Under the pieces are notes generated by a model. That model worked only from the letters and a program-made list of their open reading frames with translations, was not told the DNA's origin and did not search any database. Positions 9,863 to 20,725 of a DNA stretch of 64,000 nt are shown piece by piece; the first letter of the stretch is position 1, and each line of letters starts with the position of its first letter. The stretch lies in assembly GCF_030864355.1 (NCBI RefSeq), contig NC_083393.1, forward strand, positions 186,001 through 250,000. Reading direction: 5' to 3'. The position numbers and the translations under genes were made by a program. This stretch comes from Cutaneotrichosporon cavernicola (taxonomy: Eukaryota; Basidiomycota; Tremellomycetes; Trichosporonales; Trichosporonaceae).

Positions 9863-12800
9863 CTAGTGCATCCCCCCACACGACTCGAGCACGCGGCGCA
9901 CATGCTTGGCACTCGCCGTCTTCTTCGCCCCGTCCACAATCTGTGCGACGCGCTCATGCTCCGTCGCACCGTCGAGGTACCGCTTGTCGCCGTCGTCAAG
10001 GAAGGTCTGGACAAAGTCGCCGTCGATGAACCCAGCTGTTTCCTTGGGCACGAGGCTGCTTCCCCCGCGACGGAACCTGTGGTCAGCTTGTTCCACCGTT
10101 GTTGCGCAGCCCTCAGAACAAGGGCTCGGGGCTATCGCCGCTCGCCACTCACTCTCGCCACTCCACATTCCCAGGACCGCGCTTGTACTTTGCCATGTTG
10201 CGCTGCAGGTCGCTCAGTGTACGCGTAGCACTCTCCCCAAGTTGGCCCACAATACCCAACCGCCCATCAGCCGTGGCGAAGAGCAGGTCCGGCTGTAGTT
10301 CATTGGGATGCGTCGCTGCCAGCGCACCAGTTCTGAAGCGCGCAACGTCCTCGTGCAGTCCAAACGACGCTGCAGGTACCAGGCTTTCGCCCATTCTGTA
10401 CGTGAGGAGGTTGGCATTGCCGTCGGTAAGGATCACGTCCGTCGACCCGTCCTTAACTGTCCCTAATGCGCGGACGGCGTGAGGCGCCATGTCGCGGTGG
10501 TCGGCGCGTATCTCGCCCGACTCGTCGTCGATCTCGAGCACAATGATGCTCCGCATCGCATCGCCCAGCACAAGGAGCTCAGTGTCGTCGTGAGGGAGGA
10601 CCGAGAGGTGGTGCGCCTCAAAGGCAAAGGTGAAGGACGCTGTTTCTTGGAGCTTCCCCTCGGACAGGCGGAGGATGGACACCTTGTTCGCGCTCGCGAT
10701 GACCAGGAAACCGTGAATCACCGCCGCGTCAAATACGGCGCCAGTCGTGTCCACCGTCTCGATAAAATCGAGCGACCATTTGCCCCCGGTCTCAGTCGCT
10801 TCCATGAGGAACATGCGGCCCTTCTCGACACCGGTGAACGAGTTCACCTCGCCAATGTTGGCCTCGTCAAGTGCCTCGGGCGAGGAGAAGATCGCTGTGC
10901 CGAGCGCGATGTAGTGCCGTCCGTTCAGGAAGACGGAAGTCACGCTCGCAACAGCCTCCCTTTCGGGCAGTTGGTAGTCGGTGAGGACTGGGGTCAGCTA
11001 GAGGTCAACCGAGTCTAGCTTACATTCGAGCGTGGCCGGGTTGTGCAGGTCCAGACTGGAGGCCTGGAAGATGTCGCCCGTCTCCGGGTCCAGGGAGCGA
11101 GTGACGCTGCCCACAGCGAGGATGTTCTGCTGGGGGACGTACGCAAGACGCGTCGCGCTCGAGTCGCCCGTGTCACGGGTGAGCACCTGTAATTTCTTGA
11201 GGGACGTGAGGCGCTCCAGCGTGATGCCTTGGTGCGTGGCGAGAGCAAGAACGTCGCCAATCCCGGGCGCCGACAATGTAGTCGCAGCGACGACGTTCTG
11301 CGTCAGCTCCATCCGACCTGGTTAGCTCACCTTCTTCCCGCTGGCCGAGAACTCGAGGTGCCCTCGCGACTCGAAGACCAGCGACAGCCGGTCACTGATT
11401 CCCGCCGCGACGACGCGCTCGTCGAACCGCTCCGACTTGATCTCCAGGTCGGCGATAACGAGCGGGCGCGACCCGAGTGCGCTCTGCATGCGGCCCTTTG
11501 TCAGGTTGCTCTTGAGCCCAAAGTGGTCCGCATTGTAGCTGACGAGAGTTCCGTCCGCCAGACCCGCCATGAGGCGCAGCACCCCGCTCTCGTCGATGTA
11601 AAACCGGAGCGACATAGCGTGTGCACGCTCGCGCGTCTTGGCCAGAAGTGGGGGTTCGTCCTTGCGCATGTCCTTGGTGTGAAAAACGGCGATCGTGCCA
11701 TCAAAGTAGGCAGCCGCGACGACCCCAACGCCAGCATTCAAGTCTTCAGGACCCAGGTTCAAGTTCCCCGGGTTGCTGGACCCGTTCCTGGAGGTGTTGT
11801 CCTCGAGCTCGAGGTGGAAGGCGATCGCAGAGACCTCGCGCCCGGGCTTGCTCTCCTCGATATACTCGAGGCCACGCGACCCGCAGCAATAAAGCCTGAG
11901 AACACCGTTGCGCAACGCGATGAGGAGGCAGTTGTTCGCAAAGGCAGCGGCGACGACCTCCTCCTCCTCGACGGACGCGTACAGCTTAGTGTCGGGGTTG
12001 AGGCGCTGGCTCTCAGTGGCCCAGATCTTGAAACCCGAGGGAGTGACCTGCACCAGGCCGCCGTAGTTCGTATGGCATGCCAGTGTTGGCTCGGCAGCAA
12101 ACTCTGCAGGCACTTCGACTTGCGTGATCTCGGCACCGACGTCCAAAACCGCCGTCGACGCCGCGAAGGATACCACGAGCATCGAGTCTTGTGCAAGGGA
12201 GTCCCGACGGTCGAACGCCCAGATGCGCTCTATCCCAACGATGCCCTCGACGCTCACCACGGTCTCGAGGCCGACGCCGCTGCGCACGACGCGGAGCGAG
12301 TTGGTGTTGGCCGAGCCCGACGCAGCGACGAGGTGGGACTGCGGTCAGCTGGAGGCCTAAGTTGTAAACTCACGACGCGGCCGTCCTCCTCCTCGACTAC
12401 CGCGAGGTCCTTGAGTGGCGCCAGGTTCATCCACCGCTCCATGACGCTCTGGTCTGCCGTCGCCTCGTCGTCAAGCGTAATCGTCCATGCGCCGCTGTCG
12501 ATGCTGTCCTGCGCGCGGCCCTTGCCCTTGATATTACGTGGTGCAGTCGTGCCTGCTGACTGCGCCTGCCCCATCTCGGGCAGGCTAAAGGAGACGAGCA
12601 GCGAGTCGCCACACGCCGAGGACACGAACATGATGCCGTTGTCGATGTATGTGAGGGCGGTCGGGGGTGATGCCTGCTGTGAGCTACACCTGGGAACTCG
12701 TAAGCTCACAATTCCCAGATCAACTTTGCCGACCCGCACGCTGTCCGAGCCGTCAAATTCCCATCCGATGGCAGTGAGACGTCCCCGCTCATCACCGAGC

Positions 12801-13946
12801 ACGACGCTCGCGCCGCGCTCATTCGCCCGCAACACGGTCGTTCTGGTGTAAGCTGACGTGATGAGGATGTAAGCTTACGCCAACACCGTCCCCCATCCCT
12901 GCCGCATGCGCCAGACGGGCAGTATGGCCAGATTTGCCTCGTGGTCGGTGCTAACCCCGCGCCCCGACATGCTGCTCTTTCGCCGCTTCCCCACGCCACC
13001 CGTCTCGGTCTGTGGGCTCCGCTTCGCAGCCGCGCGCTTAGCCTTGGCCTCGCTCACGTCGTACAGCACAGCATGCTCGTCGCCGACCACGAGCACATGT
13101 CGTCCAGAAACGGCGAGGATACTCCTTGCGGCGGGACACGAGAAGGGGATTTCGTTAAAGTCTAGATCGTCGTTGGGCTCAATCTCCGCCAGAGTTGGAT
13201 TGACGACGTCGACCGGGTTCCCGCGTTCAAGCAGGCGCTGCTTGACCAATACACGTGCACCGATCTGGATCTTGTGGTGCTCGTTCATCCAGAGGAACAT
13301 GAGGGTTGTTTCGGCGCCCCCCGGGCGAGGGAGGAAGGTAAAGCCGAGAAGGTTATGCTCGCGGATACTGATATTAGCATACCTTGAGATGAGGCTCACT
13401 TGATACTGTATACAGTCTTGAACACCAGTCGCCTCTCTTCCTTTGTCTTTTCGTCGTTCACGCGCCGCTTCATATCCCCGGCCTTCTCCATCTCCATCTC
13501 GGCGCAAGCCAGCAGCCCGGTCCACATGGACACTAGCGCCATGTTCCCCTGCACCACAGCGCCGGTGAAGAACTCTTGTCTCCGAAGAGCGGGCGTTGGT
13601 GGCCGGAGGGGGTGGGAGGCGGTGACGATAAGCCTCTCATCCCAGGTGAGGAGGAGGAGGCGGGCGCTAGGCGGGCCAACGAGGACGAGGATGTGTGGTT
13701 TCGTGCCCGGCACGTTGACTGTTGCGAGGCCAGCAACAGTACCCCAGGTCATGAAGTCTCCGCGTGGGGTGAGTCCATTCCAGCCGACATCCCACACTTC
13801 GAGACGGTCAGGCTTGGCGATCACAAGGCTCTGGGTGCCAAGAGCGGTCAAGTCCGACACTAGGACTGTGTGGGATATCGGCGTCGGCGTGAGTGCCTGT
13901 CGTTAGTTGTCGCCTAGAGCAGACTCACCGAGGCGATGTACAACAT
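9863..13946 (-). CDS. DDB1: DDB1, adaptor of CUL4 ubiquitin ligases
   Basis: UV-damaged DNA-binding protein 1 is a three-propeller adaptor that links CUL4-RBX1 to substrate receptors and takes part in nucleotide excision repair. Nine exons (13929-13946, 13400-13896, 12879-13367, 12710-12842, 12374-12673, 11331-12338, 11024-11297, 10153-10987, 9863-10076) sum to 1255 aa, close to the family length. Landmarks are MLYIAS at the start, LVIAKPDRLEVWDV, the N-I-R-E junction across intron 2, ALTYIDNGIMFVSS, MNLAPLKDLAVVE, LRVVRSGVGLE, and near the end FRRGG...ETAGFIDGDFVQTFL, the signature C-terminal helical domain. Eight introns measure 32, 32, 36, 36, 35, 33, 36 and 76 nt. The first coding exon is only 18 nt. 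Unlike Saccharomyces, this organism should therefore have CRL4-type ligases. Confidence 0.93.
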
Positions 13947-14185
13947 GGCTGCTATACTTTGGAGTACAATCAAGATTCTAGGAAAATGACGGAGATGTAG
14001 GGCGGCGTTGAAAGGAATGAGGGTGAGGAAGAGGACGTCACCGTTCGATGCTTCTCATCAGGCCGAGTGAAGGTTGGGTGGAGGTGGAGGTCTCACTACG
14101 TCACGTGAAGAGATTTCTCTCACCTCCACTCCAACACCTCCACCAGTCTGCATCTTACGCTCGCACCTTCCATCATTCGTCAACA

Positions 14186-15311
14186 ATGTCCAAGCCGCAG
14201 CTCAGCGCCGTCCCCGCCGCCCAGGTCGCTAAACGCAAGGCCGCACCTCGTGATGACGAGGGCGACTCAGACGCCGAGTCGGATGTCGTAGGTCCCTCTT
14301 CTCGCTGGCCTAACCCCAGTCCATGATCAACGTCGACTTTGACTTTATGAACCTTAACCCCGACATTGACCAGATTGCGCTCAAGCGTCTCCTACGTCAA
14401 ACGCTCAGCCACGACGACCACCTCGTCGACGTGCATACCCTCGCCGACCTGATTTTGGAGGAGGGAGCCCGCCTCAAGGCTGGGAGCACCATCAAGACGG
14501 ATGGGGAGGAGAGCGATCCCTGGGGTCTTCTGGCTGCGGTGGACGTGAGCCGGTGTCATGTGAGTAGTTCGAGCGACGCCAAGGCGAGTGAGGTGTGGGC
14601 TGAGCAAGGCCCAGTCGAGTGAGGCAGAGTGAGGAGAGCTAGGCATGGCATTGGGAAGCAGCGAGACGTCGAGTTCCCCTCTCCCAGCTGCACACAATCC
14701 AACTGCTACAGCTGATACCAGACCAACCCCGCCGCCCTCAAGCCCTTCCTCACCTATCTCCTCTCCCACAACCCCCCTGCGCCCATCAAGGCGGCTCTGG
14801 AGGGTGCTGGGCCCAGCACGGCGCTGCTCTTCAGCCTGCGCCTGCTCAACCTTCCCGTGCCCCTCATCCCGCCGCTGTACCGGATGCTCGGGACCGAGTT
14901 GGCCGAGAGTGGAGCAAACTTTGACCAGTATATTCTTTGGGGCCGCGGGTATAAGCTCGAGGGCAAGGAGGAGACTATGGGGCTCGAGTTGAACTCTGCG
15001 TGAGTATTGGAGCTCTGTCCAAACTAGGGGAACGGAATCCGAGCCATGTTTATTATGGAACTGACCCCAGACCAAAGACAAACAAGAAGAGTAAGGGTGG
15101 AGCGGGCCAGCTCGCGGCCGGCTCGTTCCCCTACCACCCCGAGGAGGAGATGATTGAGGCGCGTGCAAAATCGACATTCACTTTCCCCCTCAAGACGGCG
15201 CCGCCGCGCGACGACGAGGCATTTGGCGTCGAGCAGTTTGGGCGGCTGATGCTCATTGACGCGGCCAAGCTGGCACAGGCCGTCGAAGCAATGGAGGAGG
15301 CGTGTAGGTGA
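14186..15311 (+). CDS. BCP1: Bcp1/BCCIP family nuclear chaperone
   Basis: Bcp1 is a nuclear protein that chaperones ribosomal protein Rpl23 and helps export of some lipid kinases; metazoan BCCIP is the homologue. Four exons (14186-14287, 14320-14559, 14722-14999, 15071-15311) sum to 286 aa. The family core is visible: an acidic N-terminal stretch, then INVDFDFMNLNPDIDQIALK, DPWGLLAAVD, LNLPVPLIPPLYRML, and a C-terminal FPYHPEEEMI...STFTFPL block. Intron 1 is 32 nt, intron 2 is 162 nt and intron 3 is 71 nt. The donor of intron 2 could alternatively be the GTGAGC at 14545, but GTGAGT at 14560 keeps the conserved leucine spacing better. The 3' end overlaps a possible minus-strand gene. Confidence 0.9.
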
Positions 15312-16047
15312 TAGATAGAAGACGATAGATCTGTGATGGAGCCGGACTTCGTGACATATTCCGCGTCTTCCTTCTTATTATCCTGTATTTGTACTCCTGA
15401 CACAGACAGACGCCACCAGCCAGCCTGGCAACACTTCCACACCTCTCCGACTAATGTGCAAAAGCAAAATTGCATAGAGATGGATATATCCTTTTGATGG
15501 ACCGAGAGAGGCACTGCAGGAGCCTCCGCCGGTGAGTAAAAGGCAGTTATATTCTTGGTGCGAAGAAAATCGCTAGCGACTTGTTCGATGGACGTCGCTC
15601 GCAGAGTGTTATACACCGTGTGTGGGAGGGGGAGTACGAGGAATAGGAGGATAGAGAGGATACAAAACACGGCCAAGTCGCGTAAGTAAGATCGTTCAGA
15701 AAGAATGAGGTCTGATGTTAGCTAGAGGCACCAAAAAAAGGCAAGGAGATACTCACCAGTATCGACCGCACACACGCCCGTTAGCGCTACTGCAACTGTC
15801 GTGAGGAAAGAGACACGGGTGCATCCGAGGATGTCCGACGCCTGTGAAGTACCGTCTCCGTGAAGATGGCGACGCCGCGGAGGGATAGCAAAAAAACGCC
15901 AACGGCAAGCCGTCGCTCTGCGCTCGAGACGCCGCGCGCCACCGGGATGAGGGTGGACACGGGGTCGGAGCGGGGGAGGGGGGGGGGAGGGGAAGAGAGG
16001 GAGGTAGATGAAGGACCAGAGGCAGACGCGAGCTCTGCTGTATCCAT
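15131..16047 (-). CDS. Uncharacterised membrane protein, gene model unsure
   Basis: A minus-strand gene is likely but its structure is unclear. The ATG at 16047 lies only 22 bp past the RPT3 stop. It encodes a proline-rich start, then AERRLAVGVFLLSLRG, hydrophobic. The frame then breaks and resumes as ASDILGCTRVSFLTTVAVAL, also hydrophobic. A normal 45-nt intron at 15712-15756 joins this exactly to LILSERSYLRDLAVF and another strongly hydrophobic helix. To bridge the break, either a 32-nt intron with a poor donor (15842-15873) or removal of 11 nt (15842-15852) restores frame; a sequencing error is also possible. The C-terminal end is undefined and may run to 15131, antisense to BCP1. I do not recognise a family. 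Confidence 0.4.
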
Positions 16048-16068
16048 GCTTGCATGACAATGTACAAA

Positions 16069-17816
16069 CTACCGGTCTGCTGTTAGCTCATTCTTTAAGC
16101 GGGTATAGCTTGTCACTCACAGAAGTCCAAACGGTCCTCGGAGCGCTTGACGGTGGACTGTTAAATGTTAGTATGCAAAACATGGAATATTTAAGGTGCT
16201 TGAAAACACTCATTCTCGCACCCGGCGAATTTAAACGCCGGTGGAGGTTGAAGGTGGCACCCTCCACTCACCTTCCATGCTTCCTCAAAGTCGACGGGCA
16301 GGACGACATAACGGTTCTTGCGCACCGCTGCGCGTTAGTGCATGCACACGAGGTCAGACGTACCTTGCAGACCGGCAGCCTGACAAATTGCCGCAATCTC
16401 CGCCGAGCTGAGCTTGTCTGGCCGCGAGACGTCTGCTGTCAGCTATGTCAGGAGGCTCCAGCTCACAGTCCTCGAGGTCGACATCGGGGCTGAGGTTCAT
16501 CTTGCTCGTGACCGTCTGGAAGATGAGGCGGCGTTCACGACGCGATGGGTTTGGGAACTCGATCTTGCGGTCGAGACGTCCAGGACGCAGCAGTGCGGGG
16601 TCGAGCGTGTCCTGACGGTTCGTCGCCATGATGACCTGCTGTTAGCGCGCGCTGTCGCAGCCAGTTTCTCAGCGCACCTTGACGTTGGTCGTCTGGTCGA
16701 AGCCGTCCATCTGGTTGAGCAGCTCAAGGAGAATACGCTGGACCTCACGGTCCGAGCCGGTCTGCGCATCGAAACGCTTCGTCGCAATCGCGTCCACCTC
16801 GTCGATGAAGATGATGCACGGCGAGTTCTCTCGTGCCAAGCGGAACACGTCGCGGACCATACGCGGGCCCTGGCGTCAGTTGGTCCCTGGAGCTAGCAAC
16901 TCACCTCGCCAAGGTACTTCTGCACAAACTCGGAGCCGACCACACGGATGAACGACGCCGTCGTTGCGTTCGCCACCGCCTTCACCAACATTGTCTTACC
17001 CGTTCCTGATGTCAGTGGGGTCAGCGTTGCACGCACCTGGAGGACCATAAAGCAGCACACCGCGGGGAGGGTCAATACCGATCTTGCGGTAGAGGTCCAT
17101 CTGGTGTCAGCTGTGCCTTAACCGACAGAGCTGTTACGCACCTGGACGAGGGGCAACTCGACCGCCTCACGAATCTCCTGCTTCTGCTGGTCGAGGCCAC
17201 CGACGTCCGAGTATTTGACGTCGGGGCGCTCATCGGCACCGAGCATGGCAATGCTCGAGTCCGCCTCAGGTGGGAGGATGTCGACTAAGGCATTCGAGTG
17301 ACGGTGCAGCGCGACACTGCTCGAGGGCTTGAGCAGCTCGCGGTCGAGGGTCGACAGGATGCGCACGACGTAGTTGGAGCCTGTTGTCAGCTGGCCCGTC
17401 CCATTTCCAAGCTGAGAGACTCACCAGTCGTGCTCCCAACAATACCGCGACGCTCGTCGACAGCCTCAAGGAACTGCCCGATGACAAGTGGAACGGACTG
17501 GATGCGCTTAACCTCCTCCTGTGCGCGGAGCAGCTCCTGCCGCAAGTTCTTAGTCTCGTCGCGGATGTAGTCCTGCTGTCAGCTATCATCACAACTCCTC
17601 AGCTCACCTCCTGGAGCTGGAGGAACTCGCGGTGGGCCTCGAGCTTACGCCAGGTGGTGTAGAGCTCGTCGTCGTTCTTTGGAAGCGTCGAGTACAGCGC
17701 CTGCTTCTCACTCAGCTGTGCCGCGAGCGTAGGGTCCTGATGTCAGTTCGTCCCAGAACTTATAGCTGATTAATGGGCCTCACCTCCAACTTGAGGTCGA
17801 TGCCAATTTCCTCCAT
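16069..17816 (-). CDS. RPT3: 26S proteasome regulatory ATPase subunit Rpt3
   Basis: One of six AAA ATPases of the proteasome base that unfold substrates. Twelve exons sum to 414 aa. Seen in order: N-terminal coiled coil; the OB-fold region ([20 protein letters not shown]); [20 protein letters not shown]; Walker A GPPGTGKT near residue 203, split by a 31-nt intron at 17006-17036; Walker [10 protein letters not shown]; second region of homology [20 protein letters not shown]; and [19 protein letters not shown]. Introns are 47, 35, 44, 41, 31, 35, 42, 34, 36, 114 and 44 nt. The last coding exon is just 8 nt (16069-16076) and supplies the end of the C-terminus, which reads DFYR. The frame closes exactly and the family match is unambiguous; Rpt3 is chosen over the other Rpts from VSRPDKLS and the C-terminal pattern. 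Confidence 0.95.
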
Positions 17817-17990
17817 TGTGTAAAGTGTCGTGCAAGTAGAGGAAGGTTGGAGAGTTGTGTTATGACGGATGATGGCGGTGACGAAGGACAACGCGTATGC
17901 TCGCGGAGTTTTGGCCAATCTCCGTCCCCACGTGAATCCGATTCCATTTCAAGGATGGCTCATCTATTCAGTCTCATCATCACAACAACC

Positions 17991-18692
17991 ATGGGCAAGC
18001 GCAAGTCAGCAAAGAAGCCACAGACAAAGCGCACAAAGGAGACACTGGGTACGTAGGCCTTGGAACGCGCGTTGAGGTAGCTGACTCCAGCTACCACCTT
18101 CAAGTGCCTGTTTTGTCACCATGACAACTCTGTCAACGTAAAGATGTGAGCTTCATTGTCCTCATCCTAACTAATAACAGTGACAAGTCGGCCATGTTCG
18201 GGCATTTGACCTGCAAGGTAGCTAGTATGCGTGTAGTCGAGCTAACAACAGGTGTGCGGACAGAAGTTCACAACCCCGATCAACAGTGAGTGCTGAAGTT
18301 CACGATGGCGGAAGGAGCTGACCCCAGACCTGTCAGCTGCCGTTGACGTGTACTGCGAGTAAGTGTAGCGCTCTATCACAAGGGCGAGAGGCGAAGGCGG
18401 CCATGGCCTCTCGGGATGGTGACTGACCGGCAGCTGGGTCGATGCTTGCGAGGAGGCACGGCAGAAGCAGCCCAAGAAGTTCAAGGTGCCCAAGGCGGCG
18501 AGTCCACCGCCTGCCATCTCCGCAGCGCTCAACGACGAGGAAGATGACGAAGACGACGACTACGACCTTGACCGTGCCCTGGAGAAATCGAAGCGCAAGA
18601 CAAAATCGCGTGACTACGACGACAGCGACGACGACAGGCACCGGCGCAAACAGGCTCGGCGGGCGTACGACGAGGACGACGATGACGAGTAG
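17991..18692 (+). CDS. ELF1: Transcription elongation factor Elf1
   Basis: Elf1 (metazoan ELOF1) is a small zinc-binding factor that travels with RNA polymerase II and aids elongation through nucleosomes and transcription-coupled repair. Six exons sum to 157 aa. The basic N-terminus MGKRKSAKKP is typical. The zinc ribbon reads CLFCHH (CX2C) and CKVCGQKF (CX2C), followed by LSAAVDVYCDWVDACEEA. The family core is about 85 aa; the remaining 70 residues form an acidic/basic tail with runs of Asp and Arg, as seen in many fungal Elf1 proteins. Introns are 42, 35, 34, 42 and 75 nt, so a short gene is cut five times. It is divergent from RPT3 with about 175 bp between start codons, giving a shared promoter. 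Confidence 0.93.
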
Positions 18693-18842
18693 AGCGTGCG
18701 CTCTTGTGTGTATAGACAACATTGTACGCATATGGCATAGCGCGAGTGAGGGAAGTTGACTGTGGAGGGGCAATGTGGGTCATGAGGTTGTTACATGGTG
18801 ATCAAGAATGGACAATGCTGGTTATCTCCCGAAGTTTCTCGC

Positions 18843-19946
18843 TTACTCCTCGTCCTCTTCACCCTTCTTGACATCTCCCCGCATCTCAGCCTTGGGCTTG
18901 ATGCCCAGCGTGGTAAACAGGCTTTTCTGGGACTGACATTAGCACGCCGTTGAATACATGGGAGCTCACTGGATCCTCAATGACCATGTATCCCGCCTCA
19001 CTTAGCCGCTTCCCCGCAGCAACGGAGTCGATAACCCCTGGCGTCAGCTGTGAAGGGAAGTCAAAGCTGCTCACACAGCACTTTGACGACCTTGGCACGT
19101 CGGGACGCGCCCCGCCCACCTTGTCCGTCGATGACCTTCTGCGTCTTCCCTCCCGCCAAACGCTCTGCCACGACGTGAGTACACCCGCCGTGGAGATGGG
19201 GTGCGAAGCGGCCGCCGTTAGACGTGATGATGTTTTGGAGCTGGAGGTTTGAGAGGGGCCCAGTATGCCCATTGATCGCAATAGTGCAGCCGACGAGGAT
19301 GCTCTTAGTCTGCGGTTAGCTCACTCTGTCAGCCCAGCTAACAGGGAGTGGAAATCATAACGAAGGGGCTGACGTGTGCAGGAAAAATAGGAAGGGAGGA
19401 ACAAGAGAGATGAGAGGAAGGAAGCTGGACGACGAACCTTATCGCGGCTCTGTGCCTCAACCTTGGCCGTCCGCACACTCCAATACGTCCCGCTCTCGCT
19501 CAATCCTTCGGTGCTAATATTAGCACTCCGCGCGTTAGCCCAGAACCCCCTGTCTCCGTTGCGCTGTTGATGGCCCGAAGACAGGGAGTGGACGTGTGCG
19601 GTGCGACTGAACGCGTCGCTGTGTGTTATCGGGTTCTTTGACGAGTTGAGAGTGTTGAGCTGTGTGAGTTGAGTATGCCGACTAAGCTCACCATGCGTTC
19701 GGTAACGCGGGGACGTGAGGACGGTGCAGAAACAGCGACTTTTGTTTTAGGTCGAAGGGACGAGAACGATGATGTGGAGGAAGGCTTGGAGGAAGAGGTA
19801 GGCTTGGAGGAAGTCTTGGAGGAAGTCTTGGAGGAGGAAGCTGAGGAGGAAGGAACGGAGGTGCGCCGCCGTTTTAAAGGCCTTGAAAGCGGAGATGGTG
19901 GTGGAGAGATGGCAACAATGTCTGGGGACGAAGGTGGGTCTATCAT
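18843..19946 (-). CDS. Small BRCT-domain protein, Rev1-like BRCT
   Basis: Five exons (19692-19946, 19438-19659, 19075-19309, 18970-19037, 18843-18932) sum to 289 aa. The first 85 residues are Ser/Lys-rich with KTSSKTSSKPTSSSK repeats. A conserved-looking middle block reads SDAFSRTAHVHSLSSGHQQR and GLSESGTYWSVRTAK. Then comes one BRCT domain: ILVGCTIAINGHTGPL, GGRF...CTHVVAERLAG and the diagnostic Trp in VLWVIDSVAAGKRLSEAGY; that Trp codon is itself split by a 37-nt intron. The tail is KGEEDEE. The domain resembles the BRCT of translesion polymerase Rev1, but no polymerase domain follows, so this is a separate adaptor-like protein. A DNA-repair role is inferred from the domain alone. Introns are 32, 128, 37 and 37 nt. 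Confidence 0.72.
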
Positions 19947-20725
19947 GACTCGTTAAGAGTACAAGAACAGTGGCGGTTGTTGACAGAGATGGGTGGTTTG
20001 TTGATGGTTGACTGGACTGGTGGAGGCCACGTGTTAGATATCCGCAACGTACATCCGGCACTCATTGTTGCCACCATGCTCACAGGGGTCCAAGAGCAGT
20101 GAGCTACCTGTTCCACCCTTGTCCGATCATTCATGTGGCATTGACATCATGACAAGCGTGAGCGGAATGAGCGGAATGAGCGGATGAGTGGAATGAGCAG
20201 GACCACGCGTATTATCAGCTGACGACTGGTGAGACTTGAGACGCGTCCTTTTCCCCATGGCTTACAGACAGGGAGCGCTTGTGGGCCTGTGGGCTAACAA
20301 TGGGAATGTGTCAAGGTGGGTGGCGTTTGTATGGCGTAAAGGGAAGTGGCATATTGTCATATTGTCATATCAAACGCGTAAGAGTATGAGGCAATGAGGC
20401 CATGAGGATATGGGGAAAGGATTCTAAACCAAAGTCCAGTATTAATAGCTGGGTGACGTTGACCCTGATTCCGCGGACAACAACGGGTTTGACAAATTAT
20501 AGATGGGACCCACAGGGGCATTAGAGGGCATTAACTGACATAACCCATGATCCTAAATAGGGAACAGATGGATAATGGCCTCGGTCATGGGCTGACAGGT
20601 TCGTGGGTTATGACATGGTCGGCCCATGTTCACATGTTCAGGCTACCACAGAGTCCTCCGACGCGACGCTATCTCCCATCCCCCTCTTGTTCATGTACAC
20701 TCTCCTATAATCACCGGAAACCACA
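19947..20725. other. Divergent promoter region with short direct repeats
   Basis: It separates the BRCT gene and the DUF2456-like gene. GAGCGGAAT-type units recur near 20160-20200 and CATATTGT repeats near 20350-20372. No gene is supported. Confidence 0.5.

Noticed and set aside
11229..12851. 540-codon plus-strand open frame
   Set aside because: It is antisense to DDB1 and ignores its splice sites; GC-rich codon bias creates long antisense frames.
14545..14560. GTGAGC at 14545 as the donor of BCP1 intron 2
   Set aside because: Both donors keep frame, but GTGAGT at 14560 matches consensus better and retains residues expected before the next conserved block.
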